Shown piece by piece: positions 1-8,460 of a stretch of DNA of 64,000 nucleotides. Below the pieces are notes generated by a model, which had not been told where the DNA came from, searched no databases, and worked only from the letters and a program-made list of their open reading frames with translations. The DNA comes from Bacteroidota bacterium. GTDB taxonomy: Bacteria; Bacteroidota; Bacteroidia; Chitinophagales; Chitinophagaceae. Every line of letters starts with the position of its first letter. The first letter of the stretch is position 1. Location of the stretch: NCBI GenBank assembly GCA_018266455.1, contig JAFEAJ010000009.1, forward strand, positions 1-64,000. Reading direction: 5' to 3'. Made by a program: the position numbers and the translations under genes.

Positions 1-107
1 GGTGAAGCCATGCACAAAGCCATCACGCAACACCAACAACGGCAGAAAGCGCCATTCTTGCACCGCCGGGCAATTTCCTATCGGGTGCAATGCGATAGAA
101 AATATTT

Positions 108-317
108 TTATGCACTTGTTTTTTCAGTCATTATTTCTGCCAACTGTGGCATCAAAATTTCCAGGTCGTTTAATGAATACCTTCCCGGCAATTTTCTTCC
201 GTTAATAAAAACTGTTGGCGTAAAGGCAATATTGCTTTCTTTTATCCATTGGCTGTGCTGCATCATTCTCTCCTTTACATCAATAGTATTGTCTGGTAGC
301 CATTTTTCCCCCCACAC
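108..317 (-). pseudogene. C-terminal remnant of a thioredoxin-fold (DsbA/VKOR-associated) protein
   Basis: The reading frame gives about 69 residues containing FTPTVFINGRKLPGRYSL. This resembles the cis-proline strand (TPT) and C-terminal helix of DsbA-like thioredoxin domains, as found in Bacteroidota VKOR-thioredoxin fusion proteins. The N-terminal half with the CxxC active site is absent. Upstream, the frame runs into the REP-like palindrome at 312-452, and the only available start there is a GTG at the repeat boundary. The natural stop (TAA) is kept. I infer a gene truncated by arrival of the repeat or by an associated rearrangement. A very short genuine protein is possible but unlikely without the active site. 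Confidence 0.5.
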
Positions 318-452
318 TGGCGCAAGTATGCAGCTTAGCCTGTGGGCTGGCGTACTTGTGCCTCGCTTTGCAAATAAAAAAGCATTGGGTTATTCAATGG
401 CACAAGTACCCTGCCCTCATTGCCCGCCCTGCATACTTGCGCCAGATTGGGG
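312..452. repeat. REP/BIME-like inverted pair of hairpin units
   Basis: Two arms of about 50 bp face each other (roughly 313-362 and 398-452) around a 36-bp centre. Both arms share GGCGCAAGTATGCAG and GTACTTGTGCC when read in the same sense. Each arm is itself an imperfect palindrome, because GGCGCAAGTAT can pair with GTACTTGTGCC, so the whole is a pair of inverted hairpin units like a bacterial interspersed mosaic element. Both arms sit between a broken gene and the 3' end of the methyltransferase gene. It matches no named repeat family that I recognise. Confidence 0.7.
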
Positions 453-464
453 AGTGGGGGGGGA

Positions 465-1526
465 TTATATCTCCATGCTCTTAACGCCAGTAATATTAAA
501 TCCAAATAATTCGTTTGTCGTAATCTTTATGTTGTGGTAATTTTTCTCCACAAACCAGTCAACAGTTTCTTCATGCGTATGTTCACAGCGAAACTCTGGG
601 GTAAATCCATCTAATATATCCACCATCATTTCCCGGCTGTTTTGTTTTCTTCCTTTTATTTTCTTCACAACAAAGCTTACCGGAAATATTGTTACCAGTA
701 AAAAATAATACTGAAGTTTCAAAGGCAATACAGTTGTGCATTTGCGAAAACGATTAAGAAAATTATGAATGAGACTTTTTCGTGGATGATAAAGCCACAC
801 ACTCAACTTGCCTCTGTTTTTCACATACTGCTCAATCACGGAGAATGATGATTTAGTATTATCAGTATGCATTAATATTCCGCTGCACTGAACAATATCG
901 AAATGCAATTTTGGCAATGGAGGAAACTGCACATCGCCTTGTACGAAAAATAAATTTTTGAATTCATTTTTCACAGCCGCTTTTTCAATGCCGGTAGTAA
1001 GGTCCATCGCCACTATTTGTGAGCAATGTGGAGCAATCAACAAATCGAGTAATCCATTGCCGCAGCCTGCATCGAGAATTATTTTATCTTTCAAGTTGTC
1101 TGCGGTTTCATCAGTTTCCTTAAGAAAACGATCGAACATCTGTATTCTATCTGCATTCCATGTTTTATCCTTTTCATAATTAAATTTACTCCACTCGAAT
1201 GCAAAACTTTCTTTTGTTCTTTTATTCTTCCTGACAGCATATTTAATCAAATCAGCATATTTTTTTTCGAGCAGGCTTTTGCGTTCGGCATAATCATTCA
1301 GATGTTCTGAAAGAAAACCGGCATAATCAAGAAAAGATTCAACAAGCAGGCGCGGAATACCATTAATGATCGGATAAAACCAATCTTTTTCAGCAAACAA
1401 AATTCCTTGCTCAACAATTTCATGCGCACCGCCCACAAAATTTTTTGAAGCAGTCGAAATCACCTGCAATCTAAGAGCATAGCCTGAAACAGGGCATCTT
1501 AACAATGAAACATCCTTCTCAAACAT
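465..1526 (-). CDS. class I SAM-dependent methyltransferase
   Basis: A 353-residue protein. The N-terminus (about residues 1-60, starting with a LLRCPVSG segment) resembles the small Trm112-like region that precedes many bacterial methyltransferases. The central domain has the SAM-binding glycine motif ILDAGCGNGLLDLL (about residues 150-165), followed by an acidic residue ending strand 2 (VAMDLTTG) and a motif IV-like FDIVQCSGILMHTD. The substrate is unknown; such proteins methylate small molecules, glycans or quinones. The gene stands alone and is bracketed by copies of the same repeat (404-452 and 1791-1839, inverted), which suggests an accessory or mobile location. The ATG at 1526 opens directly onto the Trm112-like segment, so the start is reasonable. 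Confidence 0.8.
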   Translation of the reverse strand: MFEKDVSLLRCPVSGYALRLQVISTASKNFVGGAHEIVEQGILFAEKDWFYPIINGIPRLLVESFLDYAGFLSEHLNDYAERKSLLEKKYADLIKYAVRKNKRTKESFAFEWSKFNYEKDKTWNADRIQMFDRFLKETDETADNLKDKIILDAGCGNGLLDLLIAPHCSQIVAMDLTTGIEKAAVKNEFKNLFFVQGDVQFPPLPKLHFDIVQCSGILMHTDNTKSSFSVIEQYVKNRGKLSVWLYHPRKSLIHNFLNRFRKCTTVLPLKLQYYFLLVTIFPVSFVVKKIKGRKQNSREMMVDILDGFTPEFRCEHTHEETVDWFVEKNYHNIKITTNELFGFNITGVKSMEI

Positions 1527-1922
1527 GATGAGTTTTCAATTTGATTATCTTACCATCTCACTTTCCTAGCAACATCCGCGACAAACACAGCTATCCTTAG
1601 AGTTCAGTTGCCAATAATCGGAGAAACTGCTGTCCAGAGTTTGCAACTCCGGGCAATTTTATTAAAGAACAAGTTCCCTATATTTAAGCCAAAAATGATG
1701 AGCCAGGGATGCCTTAACCCCTTAAATGACTGGACTAAAATGGCAAATCATTTTAGAACAATTAAATTTAAGGAATTATGGCAAAAATGCCCCCAATCTG
1801 GCGCAAGTATGCAGGGCGGGCAATGAGGGCAGGGTACTTTCTTTCCCAGAGTGTCCTTTCAAGGCTTCTGTGCGCTTGCCAAGGCACCTCTGCGGAAAAG
1901 AAAAAATAACTAAATTTATTTT
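1527..1922. other. 396-bp non-coding stretch with one repeat copy
   Basis: No convincing gene is seen between the methyltransferase start and the small membrane protein. The right half carries the truncated REP-like unit at 1791-1839. The remainder is AT-rich with no recognisable RNA gene or terminator. Confidence 0.6.
1791..1839. repeat. third REP-like unit, inverted copy of 404-452
   Basis: These 49 bp are a perfect reverse complement of 404-452, starting CCCCAATCTGGCGCAAG. The unit lacks the terminal GTGCC that would close its own hairpin, so it appears truncated on its right side. With the pair at 312-452 it brackets the methyltransferase gene in inverted orientation. Confidence 0.8.
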
Positions 1923-2186
1923 ATGAAAAAATTGTTTGTTTATTATTTATTAATATTTATTCCAATCATACCCTTCGTTCTTTGTATATGGATCCCAAGT
2001 TTTCGAAATCGTGTTAACCCTATTTTCGGAGGAGTGTATATTCTAGTCTATGCGCTGATATATCATCCTATCATAAGCGGCTTTCGTCTTCTTGCGCTTG
2101 GTAAAATTCGACGCAAGGAGTTTTTTTATAACTTCATTCCAGCGTGGAACTTGAAATATTTTGAATATTTGTTTTTGAAAAAATGA
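1923..2186 (+). CDS. small hydrophobic membrane protein, function unknown
   Basis: An 87-residue product beginning MKKLFVYYLL with two strongly hydrophobic stretches (about residues 3-24 and 35-55) and a Lys/Arg-containing tail, so a two-pass inner-membrane protein is likely. I do not recognise the family. A TAAATTTA sequence lies just before the start and resembles a weak -7 element. It sits between the repeat-bordered methyltransferase and a convergent GNAT gene. The biased hydrophobic composition makes chance coding less likely, but homology would be needed for confidence. Confidence 0.45.
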   Translation: MKKLFVYYLLIFIPIIPFVLCIWIPSFRNRVNPIFGGVYILVYALIYHPIISGFRLLALGKIRRKEFFYNFIPAWNLKYFEYLFLKK

Positions 2187-2228
2187 TAGGATTTTTAGAG
2201 GAAATGATCTATATGAGGAAGATATCGG

Positions 2229-2657
2229 TCACAACTTTTTTTCCATCACGTAATGCGGGATGGTCACTTCTTCAAACTCGTTGCCTGTTATATGATAACC
2301 CAGCTTTCCATAAAACCCGGTAGCCGTTTTCCTGGCGTGCATCAGTAAAACCTTGTAGCCAAGGTCCCTGGCCACATTTTCGGCAAATATCATCAGCGCC
2401 CTGCCCACCCCTCTTCCCTGCATGCTGTTCGGCACGGCCATCTGCCGGAGGCGTATTTTTGAGCCGTCAATTCTGGTAAGCAGGCAGCACCCCAATATCT
2501 TGTCGTCTTCGAAAGCGCCCATTAACATGTCATCCTTTTCCTTGTCCAGCTCTTCTTCAGTAAACCTCAGGCCCAGTGGCTTCCTCAAAATTTCATAGCG
2601 CAGGGCAACCATCTGCTGGTATTCTTTTGAGCCATGATCTATTATTTTCAAAGCCAT
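2229..2657 (-). CDS. GNAT family N-acetyltransferase
   Basis: A 142-residue single GNAT domain, the normal size for the family. The acetyl-CoA pyrophosphate loop is visible as QGRGVGRAL (about residues 80-88) after the strand IRLRQMAVP, and the C-terminal GFYGKLGYHITG matches the usual F/Y-x-LGF segment. It transfers acetyl from acetyl-CoA to an amine. The substrate cannot be read from the sequence; the layout resembles ElaA/YjcF-like small acetyltransferases. Transcribed alone, divergent from acpP. Confidence 0.88.
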   Translation of the reverse strand: MALKIIDHGSKEYQQMVALRYEILRKPLGLRFTEEELDKEKDDMLMGAFEDDKILGCCLLTRIDGSKIRLRQMAVPNSMQGRGVGRALMIFAENVARDLGYKVLLMHARKTATGFYGKLGYHITGNEFEEVTIPHYVMEKKL

Positions 2658-2859
2658 TTTTTGACAATTGGTTTTGCAGTTACCGTTTGTAAGATATTGA
2701 ATTTACAGCTTCCTTTTTACAGTTGGCACAAAAACAGAAATTTAATCATATAATAGGCACGGCAAGCCCGGCCAGGGCCTTCAACAAAATGGGCCGAAAT
2801 TGCCTGCATCTTCCCCAAAATCATTTTTTTGGGCAAAAAATTAAAAATTGCAGGTTTAG

Positions 2860-2888
2860 TTGTGTTTAACCCAAAAACTATATTTTTG
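2860..2888 (+). promoter_or_regulatory. acpP promoter, Bacteroidota type
   Basis: TATTTTTG at 2881-2888 fits the -7 consensus TAnnTTTG. A TTG at 2860-2862 lies 18 bp upstream, near the -33 TTTG position. The -7 element is 24 bp from the acpP ATG. Confidence 0.65.
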
Positions 2889-2912
2889 CAGCCGTAACTA
2901 AATTTTACAAAC

Positions 2913-3149
2913 ATGTCAGACATTGCTACAAGAGTTAAAAAGATTATCGTTGATAAATTAGGGGTTGAAGAAGCAGAAGTTACCAATGAGGCTTCTTTTA
3001 CCAATGACCTGGGTGCAGACTCCCTGGATACCGTTGAGCTCATTATGGAGTTTGAAAAAGAATTTAACATTTCTATCCCTGACGAGCAGGCTGAAACCAT
3101 CACTACGGTGGGCCAGGCCATTGCTTACCTGGAAGAGCATGCTAAGTAA
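2913..3149 (+). CDS. acpP: acyl carrier protein
   Basis: A 78-residue acidic helical protein of standard length. The phosphopantetheine attachment motif is [10 protein letters not shown], with the modified serine at residue 37. It carries growing acyl chains in type II fatty-acid synthesis in the cytoplasm. A Bacteroidota promoter is visible just upstream and fabF follows 98 bp downstream on the same strand, the usual pairing. The spacer contains a strong hairpin that may set different levels of the two products. Confidence 0.97.
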   Translation: MSDIATRVKKIIVDKLGVEEAEVTNEASFTNDLGADSLDTVELIMEFEKEFNISIPDEQAETITTVGQAIAYLEEHAK

Positions 3150-3179
3150 TAAGCCTTTTATATTGCAATACATTTGTTT

Positions 3180-3218
3180 CATCCGCCTTTAACAGCAATT
3201 TTGCTTAGAAGGCGGATG
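3180..3218 (+). promoter_or_regulatory. stem-loop in the acpP-fabF spacer
   Basis: CATCCGCCTT (3180-3189) and AAGGCGGATG (3209-3218) form a perfect 10-bp stem around a 19-base loop. There is no long T-run after it, so it is not a textbook terminator. It may stabilise the acpP mRNA end or attenuate read-through into fabF. Confidence 0.65.
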
Positions 3219-3247
3219 TATCACTTTAAAAATTTCCGGGCAGCTAT

Positions 3248-4501
3248 ATGGAAGTAAAAAGAGTTGTTGTTACGGGAATGGGCGCATTGACCCCTTTGGG
3301 AAATAGCGCACCGGATTATTGGAACGGCCTGGTCAGTGGCGTTTCAGGTTCTGATTTCATTACTCAGTTCGATGCATCCAAATTCAAAACAAGGTTTGCC
3401 TGCGAAATAAAAAATTTCGACCCCCTAAAATATTTCGACAGAAAAGAGGCACGCAAGATTGACCGGTTCACGCAAACTGCACTTGCAGCCAGCGATGAAG
3501 CAGTTGCTGATGCCAACATCAGCAAAGACACGGTAAATACCGACCGTGTGGGAGTGGTGGTAGCCAGCGGCATTGGCGGCATAACCACTTTCCAGGAAGA
3601 AGTCTCTAATTTTGCAAAAGGCGATGGCACGCCCCGTTTCAATCCTTTCTTTATCCCTAAAATGATCCTGGATATTGCGTCAGGGCATATCTCCATGAGG
3701 CATGGCCTGCGGGGCCCGAATTTTGCAGTGGTCAGCGCCTGCGCCTCTTCCACCAATGCGCTTATGGAATCCTATAACCTGATCAGGCTTGGATTGGCAG
3801 ATATCATTTTAAGCGGGGGCTCCGAAAGCGTGATCATTGAAGCTGGCGTGGGCGGGTTTAATGCCATGAAAGCCATGAGCGAAAGAAATGATGACCCAAA
3901 AACGGCCAGTCGCCCTTATGATAAGGACAGGGATGGTTTTGTGATGGGCGAAGCTGCTGCAATATTGGTATTAGAAGAACTTGAGCATGCCAAAGCCAGG
4001 GGCGCTAAGATTTATTGCGAGATTGCAGGGGCAGGGGCAACCGCTGATGCGCACCATATAACCGCCCCCCACCCGGAAGGGCTTGGGGCAAAAAATGTAA
4101 TGAACGCAGCCCTCAGAGATGCCGGGATGAAGCCATCTGATATTGACTATATCAATACCCACGGCACCTCTACCCCATTGGGAGACATATCTGAAATAAA
4201 AGCAGTGCTTGATGTTTTTGGCGACCATGCCTATAACCTGAATATCAGCTCTACCAAATCCATGACCGGCCATTGCTTAGGCGCCGCAGGGGTGATCGAG
4301 GCCATGGCCTGCACGTTGAGCGTGGTGAACGATATGGTCCCCCCTACCATCAATCACTTTACTGATGACCCTGAACTTGACCCAAGATTAAATTTCACTT
4401 TCAATAAGGCCCAAAAGAGGCCCGTCAGGGCTGCGCTCAGCAATACCTTTGGTTTTGGAGGCCATAACGCCTGCGTTATTGTAAAGAAATATAACGCCTG
4501 A
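3248..4501 (+). CDS. fabF: beta-ketoacyl-ACP synthase II
   Basis: A 417-residue condensing enzyme of standard length. The catalytic triad is visible: Cys165 in VVSACASS, His305 in NTHGTSTPLGD and His342 in STKSMTGHCLGAAG. It elongates acyl-ACP with malonyl-ACP in fatty-acid synthesis and works with the AcpP encoded just upstream. The start MEVKRVVVTGMGALTPLG is the conserved N-terminus of the family. The rnc gene follows 86 bp downstream. Confidence 0.97.
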   Translation: MEVKRVVVTGMGALTPLGNSAPDYWNGLVSGVSGSDFITQFDASKFKTRFACEIKNFDPLKYFDRKEARKIDRFTQTALAASDEAVADANISKDTVNTDRVGVVVASGIGGITTFQEEVSNFAKGDGTPRFNPFFIPKMILDIASGHISMRHGLRGPNFAVVSACASSTNALMESYNLIRLGLADIILSGGSESVIIEAGVGGFNAMKAMSERNDDPKTASRPYDKDRDGFVMGEAAAILVLEELEHAKARGAKIYCEIAGAGATADAHHITAPHPEGLGAKNVMNAALRDAGMKPSDIDYINTHGTSTPLGDISEIKAVLDVFGDHAYNLNISSTKSMTGHCLGAAGVIEAMACTLSVVNDMVPPTINHFTDDPELDPRLNFTFNKAQKRPVRAALSNTFGFGGHNACVIVKKYNA

Positions 4502-4587
4502 CCCTTCCTGCTTATCAAAAGATTTAGGCGTATTTTTGGTCAGCTTATTAATAAATTTTTTTGCCCGTTTAAAAAAAATTGTAGCTT

Positions 4588-5331
4588 TTGCTTGTGGGAA
4601 TACTGGAACGCATCATAAAAAACGACTCTTCCGCTGCATCATTTAAAAAGCAACTTAAAAACATATTGGGCTTTGCGCCTGGCAAAACCGTGCTTTACAG
4701 GACTGCGCTCACCCACAGATCGCTAAAAGACAAATCGGATGAAAATAACGAAAGGCTTGAATATCTGGGCGACGCGGTATTGAGCGCTGTTATCGCAGAC
4801 TTCCTTTTTAAGAAATACCCCTACAAAGAAGAAGGCTTTTTAACTGAAATGCGCAGCAAAATGGTGAACAGGAACCAGCTCAACGATATTGCTGTCAAGA
4901 TGGGGCTTAAAAAAATCAGCTATTTCAATAAGTTCGACAGCTCGCTTAAAATGAGCCAGATTTTCGGGAACACACTGGAAGCCGTTGTTGGAGCCATTTA
5001 TCTTGACAAGGGCTTCATCAAAACCAACCAATGGGTGCTTGAGCGCATCATTCAGCCATATCTTTTTCTTGATGACCTCGAAATTCTTGAAATCAATCAT
5101 AAGAACAAATTATATGGCTGGGCAAACAAAAACAGCAAAACCCTTGAATTCGAAACGCTTGACGAACACATGGAAGCAGGCAGAAGGCTGTTTACCGTTG
5201 GAGCGGTTGTTGACGGCCAGTTGCTTGCACAGGGAAAAGCTTATAATAAAAAAGATGCCAGCCAGATAGCCGCCCAGGCAGCCATTGATAAATTGGGCCT
5301 TAATAAGGCAGAAACTGATGAAGAAAATTAA
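4588..5331 (+). CDS. rnc: ribonuclease III
   Basis: About 245 residues. The N-terminal RNase III domain carries the signature ERLEYLGDAVL, with the catalytic acidic residues also in the FGNTLEAVVGAIYLD segment. A C-terminal double-stranded RNA-binding domain ends in AQGKAYNKKDASQIAAQAA. The enzyme processes rRNA precursors and structured mRNAs. The start is uncertain: the outermost TTG at 4588 overlaps a promoter-like TAGCTTTTG (4582-4590), so the GTG at 4594 or a later codon may be used. It follows fabF, a common arrangement in this phylum. Confidence 0.93.
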   Translation: MLVGILERIIKNDSSAASFKKQLKNILGFAPGKTVLYRTALTHRSLKDKSDENNERLEYLGDAVLSAVIADFLFKKYPYKEEGFLTEMRSKMVNRNQLNDIAVKMGLKKISYFNKFDSSLKMSQIFGNTLEAVVGAIYLDKGFIKTNQWVLERIIQPYLFLDDLEILEINHKNKLYGWANKNSKTLEFETLDEHMEAGRRLFTVGAVVDGQLLAQGKAYNKKDASQIAAQAAIDKLGLNKAETDEEN

Positions 5332-5758
5332 TCTTCAGAAAAAAATCATGTTTTTATTATTACCTTTGAGCAAAAGTTATTTACTTAGCGGAATAAAACC
5401 GGCAGTTCAGTTTGTAGAACACGGTTCCCTGCGTTAAACAAGACCTTGCAATAGCCGTTCCTGGAAATCCCAATTTTGAAAAGCCGGCGCTTATCGTTTG
5501 TTCGTTTCCCCTTTACACTTGAAAACTTAGTTTTTAGTGCTTGCCAGGTTAATTTAACCAAAACAAGCTGAAGAACATGATGATGCTCATGCTTGCGATT
5601 ATTGTGCTTACCGTGCCATCTGCATCATTTTCCGGGTTATCCGCTTAGCCAATGTGCTAAGCCGATGATCAAATCCATCCTTAAGATGCCTCGCCACAAA
5701 TCCACATACTATCTATGGGTTAACCGCAACCACATTATCAAAATTAAATTTTTGTAGT
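5332..5758. other. 427-bp spacer with a tiny signal-peptide-like ORF
   Basis: No standard gene is seen. At 5577-5648 a 23-codon frame encodes MMMLMLAIIVLTVPSASFSG, which reads like a bare signal peptide. Its stop codon lies inside a 7-bp hairpin (GCTTAGC 5643-5649, GCTAAGC 5656-5662) that lacks a T-run. This could be a decayed secreted-protein start or chance. The rest shows no recognised RNA or repeat. Confidence 0.35.
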
Positions 5759-6913
5759 ATGAAAAAGCTTTACTTTCTGACATCGATTTTTGTATGTTCT
5801 TTCATTTTATTAAGCCCTGCTTATTCTCAAAATTATTCGGGAGGCATTTATACAGCCGTCAGAAACGGCAACTGGCACACACCATCAGGAATAAATGTGT
5901 GGGATGTGAACGGCGAACCCCCTTCAATTTGCAATAATTGCCTGATAACAATAAATTCAGGAGTAACGGTAACTTTGAATACGGATATATTCCTGCAAGG
6001 CACATCAACGCTTAATATTGGGTCTGATGGTTCCGCCACGTCAAAAATCAACATCCCAGGAACTAACGGAAGCGCACCGAGCCCCTCGGTGGCTCCATTG
6101 CCAATAAGCGGGAAAAACAGGATTGATTTGGAATACAGCCACCCGGGCAATGTCCAGATCCATCTGCTATATGCAAACTCTATTCTTGATGCATCAAATA
6201 CAAGAAGGTATGATGGAGTATATCTTTACCTTCTTCTTGGCACTCCCAATACTAACGGAGGGTATGGTGAGATAAAAAGGATGGGAAGAAACTCATACCC
6301 TGCTTTCCCAAGCAGTACCACAAGAATAATTACCGGGCCAGCCTCTACCCTCACTTCTGATGGAACGCTTCCTGTAATACTCACCAGTTTCAACGCACAG
6401 CTTGTTGATAATGCCTGCCTTTTAACATGGACCTCAGAGCTTGAGATCAACTCGAGCAGGTTCGAGATCCAGCGCAGCGGTGATGGCGCTACCTGGTTGG
6501 CAATTGGAACGGTAGCGGCTAAAGGCAACTCGGCAACCAGCACTGATTATTCATTCACCGATCCTTCGCCGCTAAGTGGCACCAACTACTACAGGCTAAA
6601 AGAAATTGACCTCGATGGCAACTTCAAGTTGTCAGACATCAGGCAGGTAAGAGCCGCCTTTATTAAAGGGGTCAAATTGATAAACCCGGCTAAAAGCACT
6701 GTGCAGGTCACGTTCGGATCTGATTTTTCTTCTAATCTTTCCCTGAGGCTGCTGAGCCTGAACGGCAAAATATTACAGCAGCGGCAGGTGAACAACCCCG
6801 CAGGCACTACCATCTATCTTCCGGTCAGCAATTATGCCAATGGCATTTATATGCTGCATGTAATAGCTGCCGACGGGTCGCAGAAAATTTACAAAATCGC
6901 AATCGCTAATTGA
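5759..6913 (+). CDS. secreted protein with T9SS type A sorting domain
   Basis: 384 residues. A signal peptide (MKKLYFLTSIFVCSFILLSPAYSQ) precedes a beta-rich region with a short cysteine pair (ICNNC). Next come a fibronectin-like stretch of the kind usually found before these tails (FEIQRSGDGATWLAIGTV) and a C-terminal tail of about 75 residues ending in ANGIYMLHV...KIYKIAIAN, typical of the type A sorting domain recognised by the type IX machinery. The product is inferred to be exported across the outer membrane and attached or released. No enzymatic motif is recognised. It is a paralogue of the protein at 8461-9657 over the fibronectin-like and tail regions. A terminator follows. Confidence 0.85.
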   Translation: MKKLYFLTSIFVCSFILLSPAYSQNYSGGIYTAVRNGNWHTPSGINVWDVNGEPPSICNNCLITINSGVTVTLNTDIFLQGTSTLNIGSDGSATSKINIPGTNGSAPSPSVAPLPISGKNRIDLEYSHPGNVQIHLLYANSILDASNTRRYDGVYLYLLLGTPNTNGGYGEIKRMGRNSYPAFPSSTTRIITGPASTLTSDGTLPVILTSFNAQLVDNACLLTWTSELEINSSRFEIQRSGDGATWLAIGTVAAKGNSATSTDYSFTDPSPLSGTNYYRLKEIDLDGNFKLSDIRQVRAAFIKGVKLINPAKSTVQVTFGSDFSSNLSLRLLSLNGKILQQRQVNNPAGTTIYLPVSNYANGIYMLHVIAADGSQKIYKIAIAN

Positions 6914-6929
6914 CAGGATGTCGTTTTTG

Positions 6930-6968
6930 AAAAGCCCTGGCTCCTAAAGGTCCAGGGCTTTTTGTTTT
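6930..6968 (+). terminator. rho-independent terminator
   Basis: The inverted pair AAAGCCCTGG / CCAGGGCTTT with a loop of about 11 bases is followed by TTTGTTTT. It lies 17 bp after the preceding stop codon. Confidence 0.85.
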
Positions 6969-7093
6969 AAGCCAAAGGCTGTTCCTTGAAAATATTTTAA
7001 ATCCCGATTGCCATAATAAATACCATTGTTTTCAGTTTATACTGAAAGGCTATCCTTTATCATCCAATTATCCCATACGAAAAACCCAATCGT

Positions 7094-8227
7094 ATGAAAT
7101 CCTTATGGAAGACATCGTGGCTATTGATTTTTTTTACTGTTGGCGCTTTTATTTCGGCGCATGGGCAATATGCGGGAGTTTTAAAAAGCATCAGCTATGA
7201 CACATTGATTATTGGCACAGGCAATAACACGCATTCCATCACACTTCCAAAGTTTGACCCTTCAATAGGAACTTTGGTTTCAGCCAATATCAATTCTACC
7301 ATTAGCGTCAATTATGGTTTTACTTTAAAAAATGTGGAGGCTGTACAAAGAAATTTTTCCGTTTCCGTAGGGCGGTATGATGAATTTTCAAGCGCAGCTT
7401 TGAGCGCAGCTTACACCAACCTGATTGATACCAACATTGGGAGTTTTTTGCTTGATCCCGGCCAAAGTGTTTCAAACCCTCCGCATGCCGTTCTGTACAG
7501 GTATAGCCAAAACGATACGGTCACCTCCAATGTTGTTAATTTTTTAGGCATGGGCGCAGTCAATTTCAATTATATGCCAATTACTTTTACAAATTTGTCG
7601 GGCAGCAATATTTATTATTATAGCGCAACAGCCAATGATACCACCCATTTTACCATAACTTATTATTATTATGCCAGCACGGTTTTGGAGATGGGCCTCA
7701 CCTCTTTTTCCGCTGAAAGAGCCAATGATGAAACGGTATTGCTTTCCTGGTCAATGGCAAATCCGCAGCCTGGCATGACCTATGTAATTGAAAAAGGCAC
7801 CAATGAATCAAATCTTTTCCCGGCAGCGTCTTTACTGGAAAATAATATTGACAACAATTACGCTTACCATTATCAAATTGGCGCTAACGAAACTGGCAGT
7901 CTCTATTTTCGCCTGAAATACATTACGGCATCAGGACAGGTAAAGTATTCGGAAATCAAAGAGGTCAACATTCCTGGCGGGAGCATGACATATACATCAG
8001 CTTACCCTAACCCTGCCAGTGATTACATCAATATGCCCCTGAGCATGGATGATTGGGACATCGCGATCTTCTCATCGCTGGGCAGGCGTATCCAACAAAA
8101 TCATTTCAGCAACACTTCGTTCGCCCGTATCGGGTTTGCCGCAAAATTAACGGCAGGCCTTTATTTCATAAGGGCACAAAACAAAAGCTCGAAGAAGCAG
8201 GCTGTAGCCAGTTTTATGGTGAGGTAA
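7094..8227 (+). CDS. secreted protein with T9SS-like C-terminal sorting domain
   Basis: 377 residues. A signal peptide of about 24 residues ends near FISAHGQ. The middle region is beta-rich and aromatic and contains SVSVGRYDEFSSAALSAAYT; I recognise no family. The C-terminus begins TSAYPNPASDYINMPL and runs through a GLYFIRA segment to SFMVR, the usual YPNPA...G.Y pattern of type A sorting domains. It is the second of three consecutive secreted genes on this strand, with spacers of about 180-230 bp, so each may be a separate transcription unit. Confidence 0.82.
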   Translation: MKSLWKTSWLLIFFTVGAFISAHGQYAGVLKSISYDTLIIGTGNNTHSITLPKFDPSIGTLVSANINSTISVNYGFTLKNVEAVQRNFSVSVGRYDEFSSAALSAAYTNLIDTNIGSFLLDPGQSVSNPPHAVLYRYSQNDTVTSNVVNFLGMGAVNFNYMPITFTNLSGSNIYYYSATANDTTHFTITYYYYASTVLEMGLTSFSAERANDETVLLSWSMANPQPGMTYVIEKGTNESNLFPAASLLENNIDNNYAYHYQIGANETGSLYFRLKYITASGQVKYSEIKEVNIPGGSMTYTSAYPNPASDYINMPLSMDDWDIAIFSSLGRRIQQNHFSNTSFARIGFAAKLTAGLYFIRAQNKSSKKQAVASFMVR

Positions 8228-8460
8228 CCTCTTTTCTTCTTGCCATTATTGCATATTCAAAAAACAGTTGTTACTTTTATCTTCTTCATTGAAAGTGCCT
8301 GTTAGGGCCTTAATTTCTGCCTGTCTTTTAAAACTAAACATCACACGGTCCTCCAATAAAACCAGCAATGCAAAACCCGGGTTGATCCAAATCTTTATTT
8401 AAAGCTGCATCCATTTTCCTGTTGATCCGGAACTAATCGTACCTGACAATATGGTCAATA

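Noticed and set aside
10..540. 176-codon plus-strand frame over the repeat region
   Set aside because: It runs antisense across the thioredoxin-fold remnant and through the palindromic repeat; the translation has no domain-like pattern.
1608..1926. Overlapping plus-strand frames around the third repeat unit
   Set aside because: They read through the repeat and show no conserved motif or promoter.
4502..4587. Possible terminator after fabF
   Set aside because: No stable inverted pair precedes the T-rich stretch; fabF and rnc may be partly co-transcribed.
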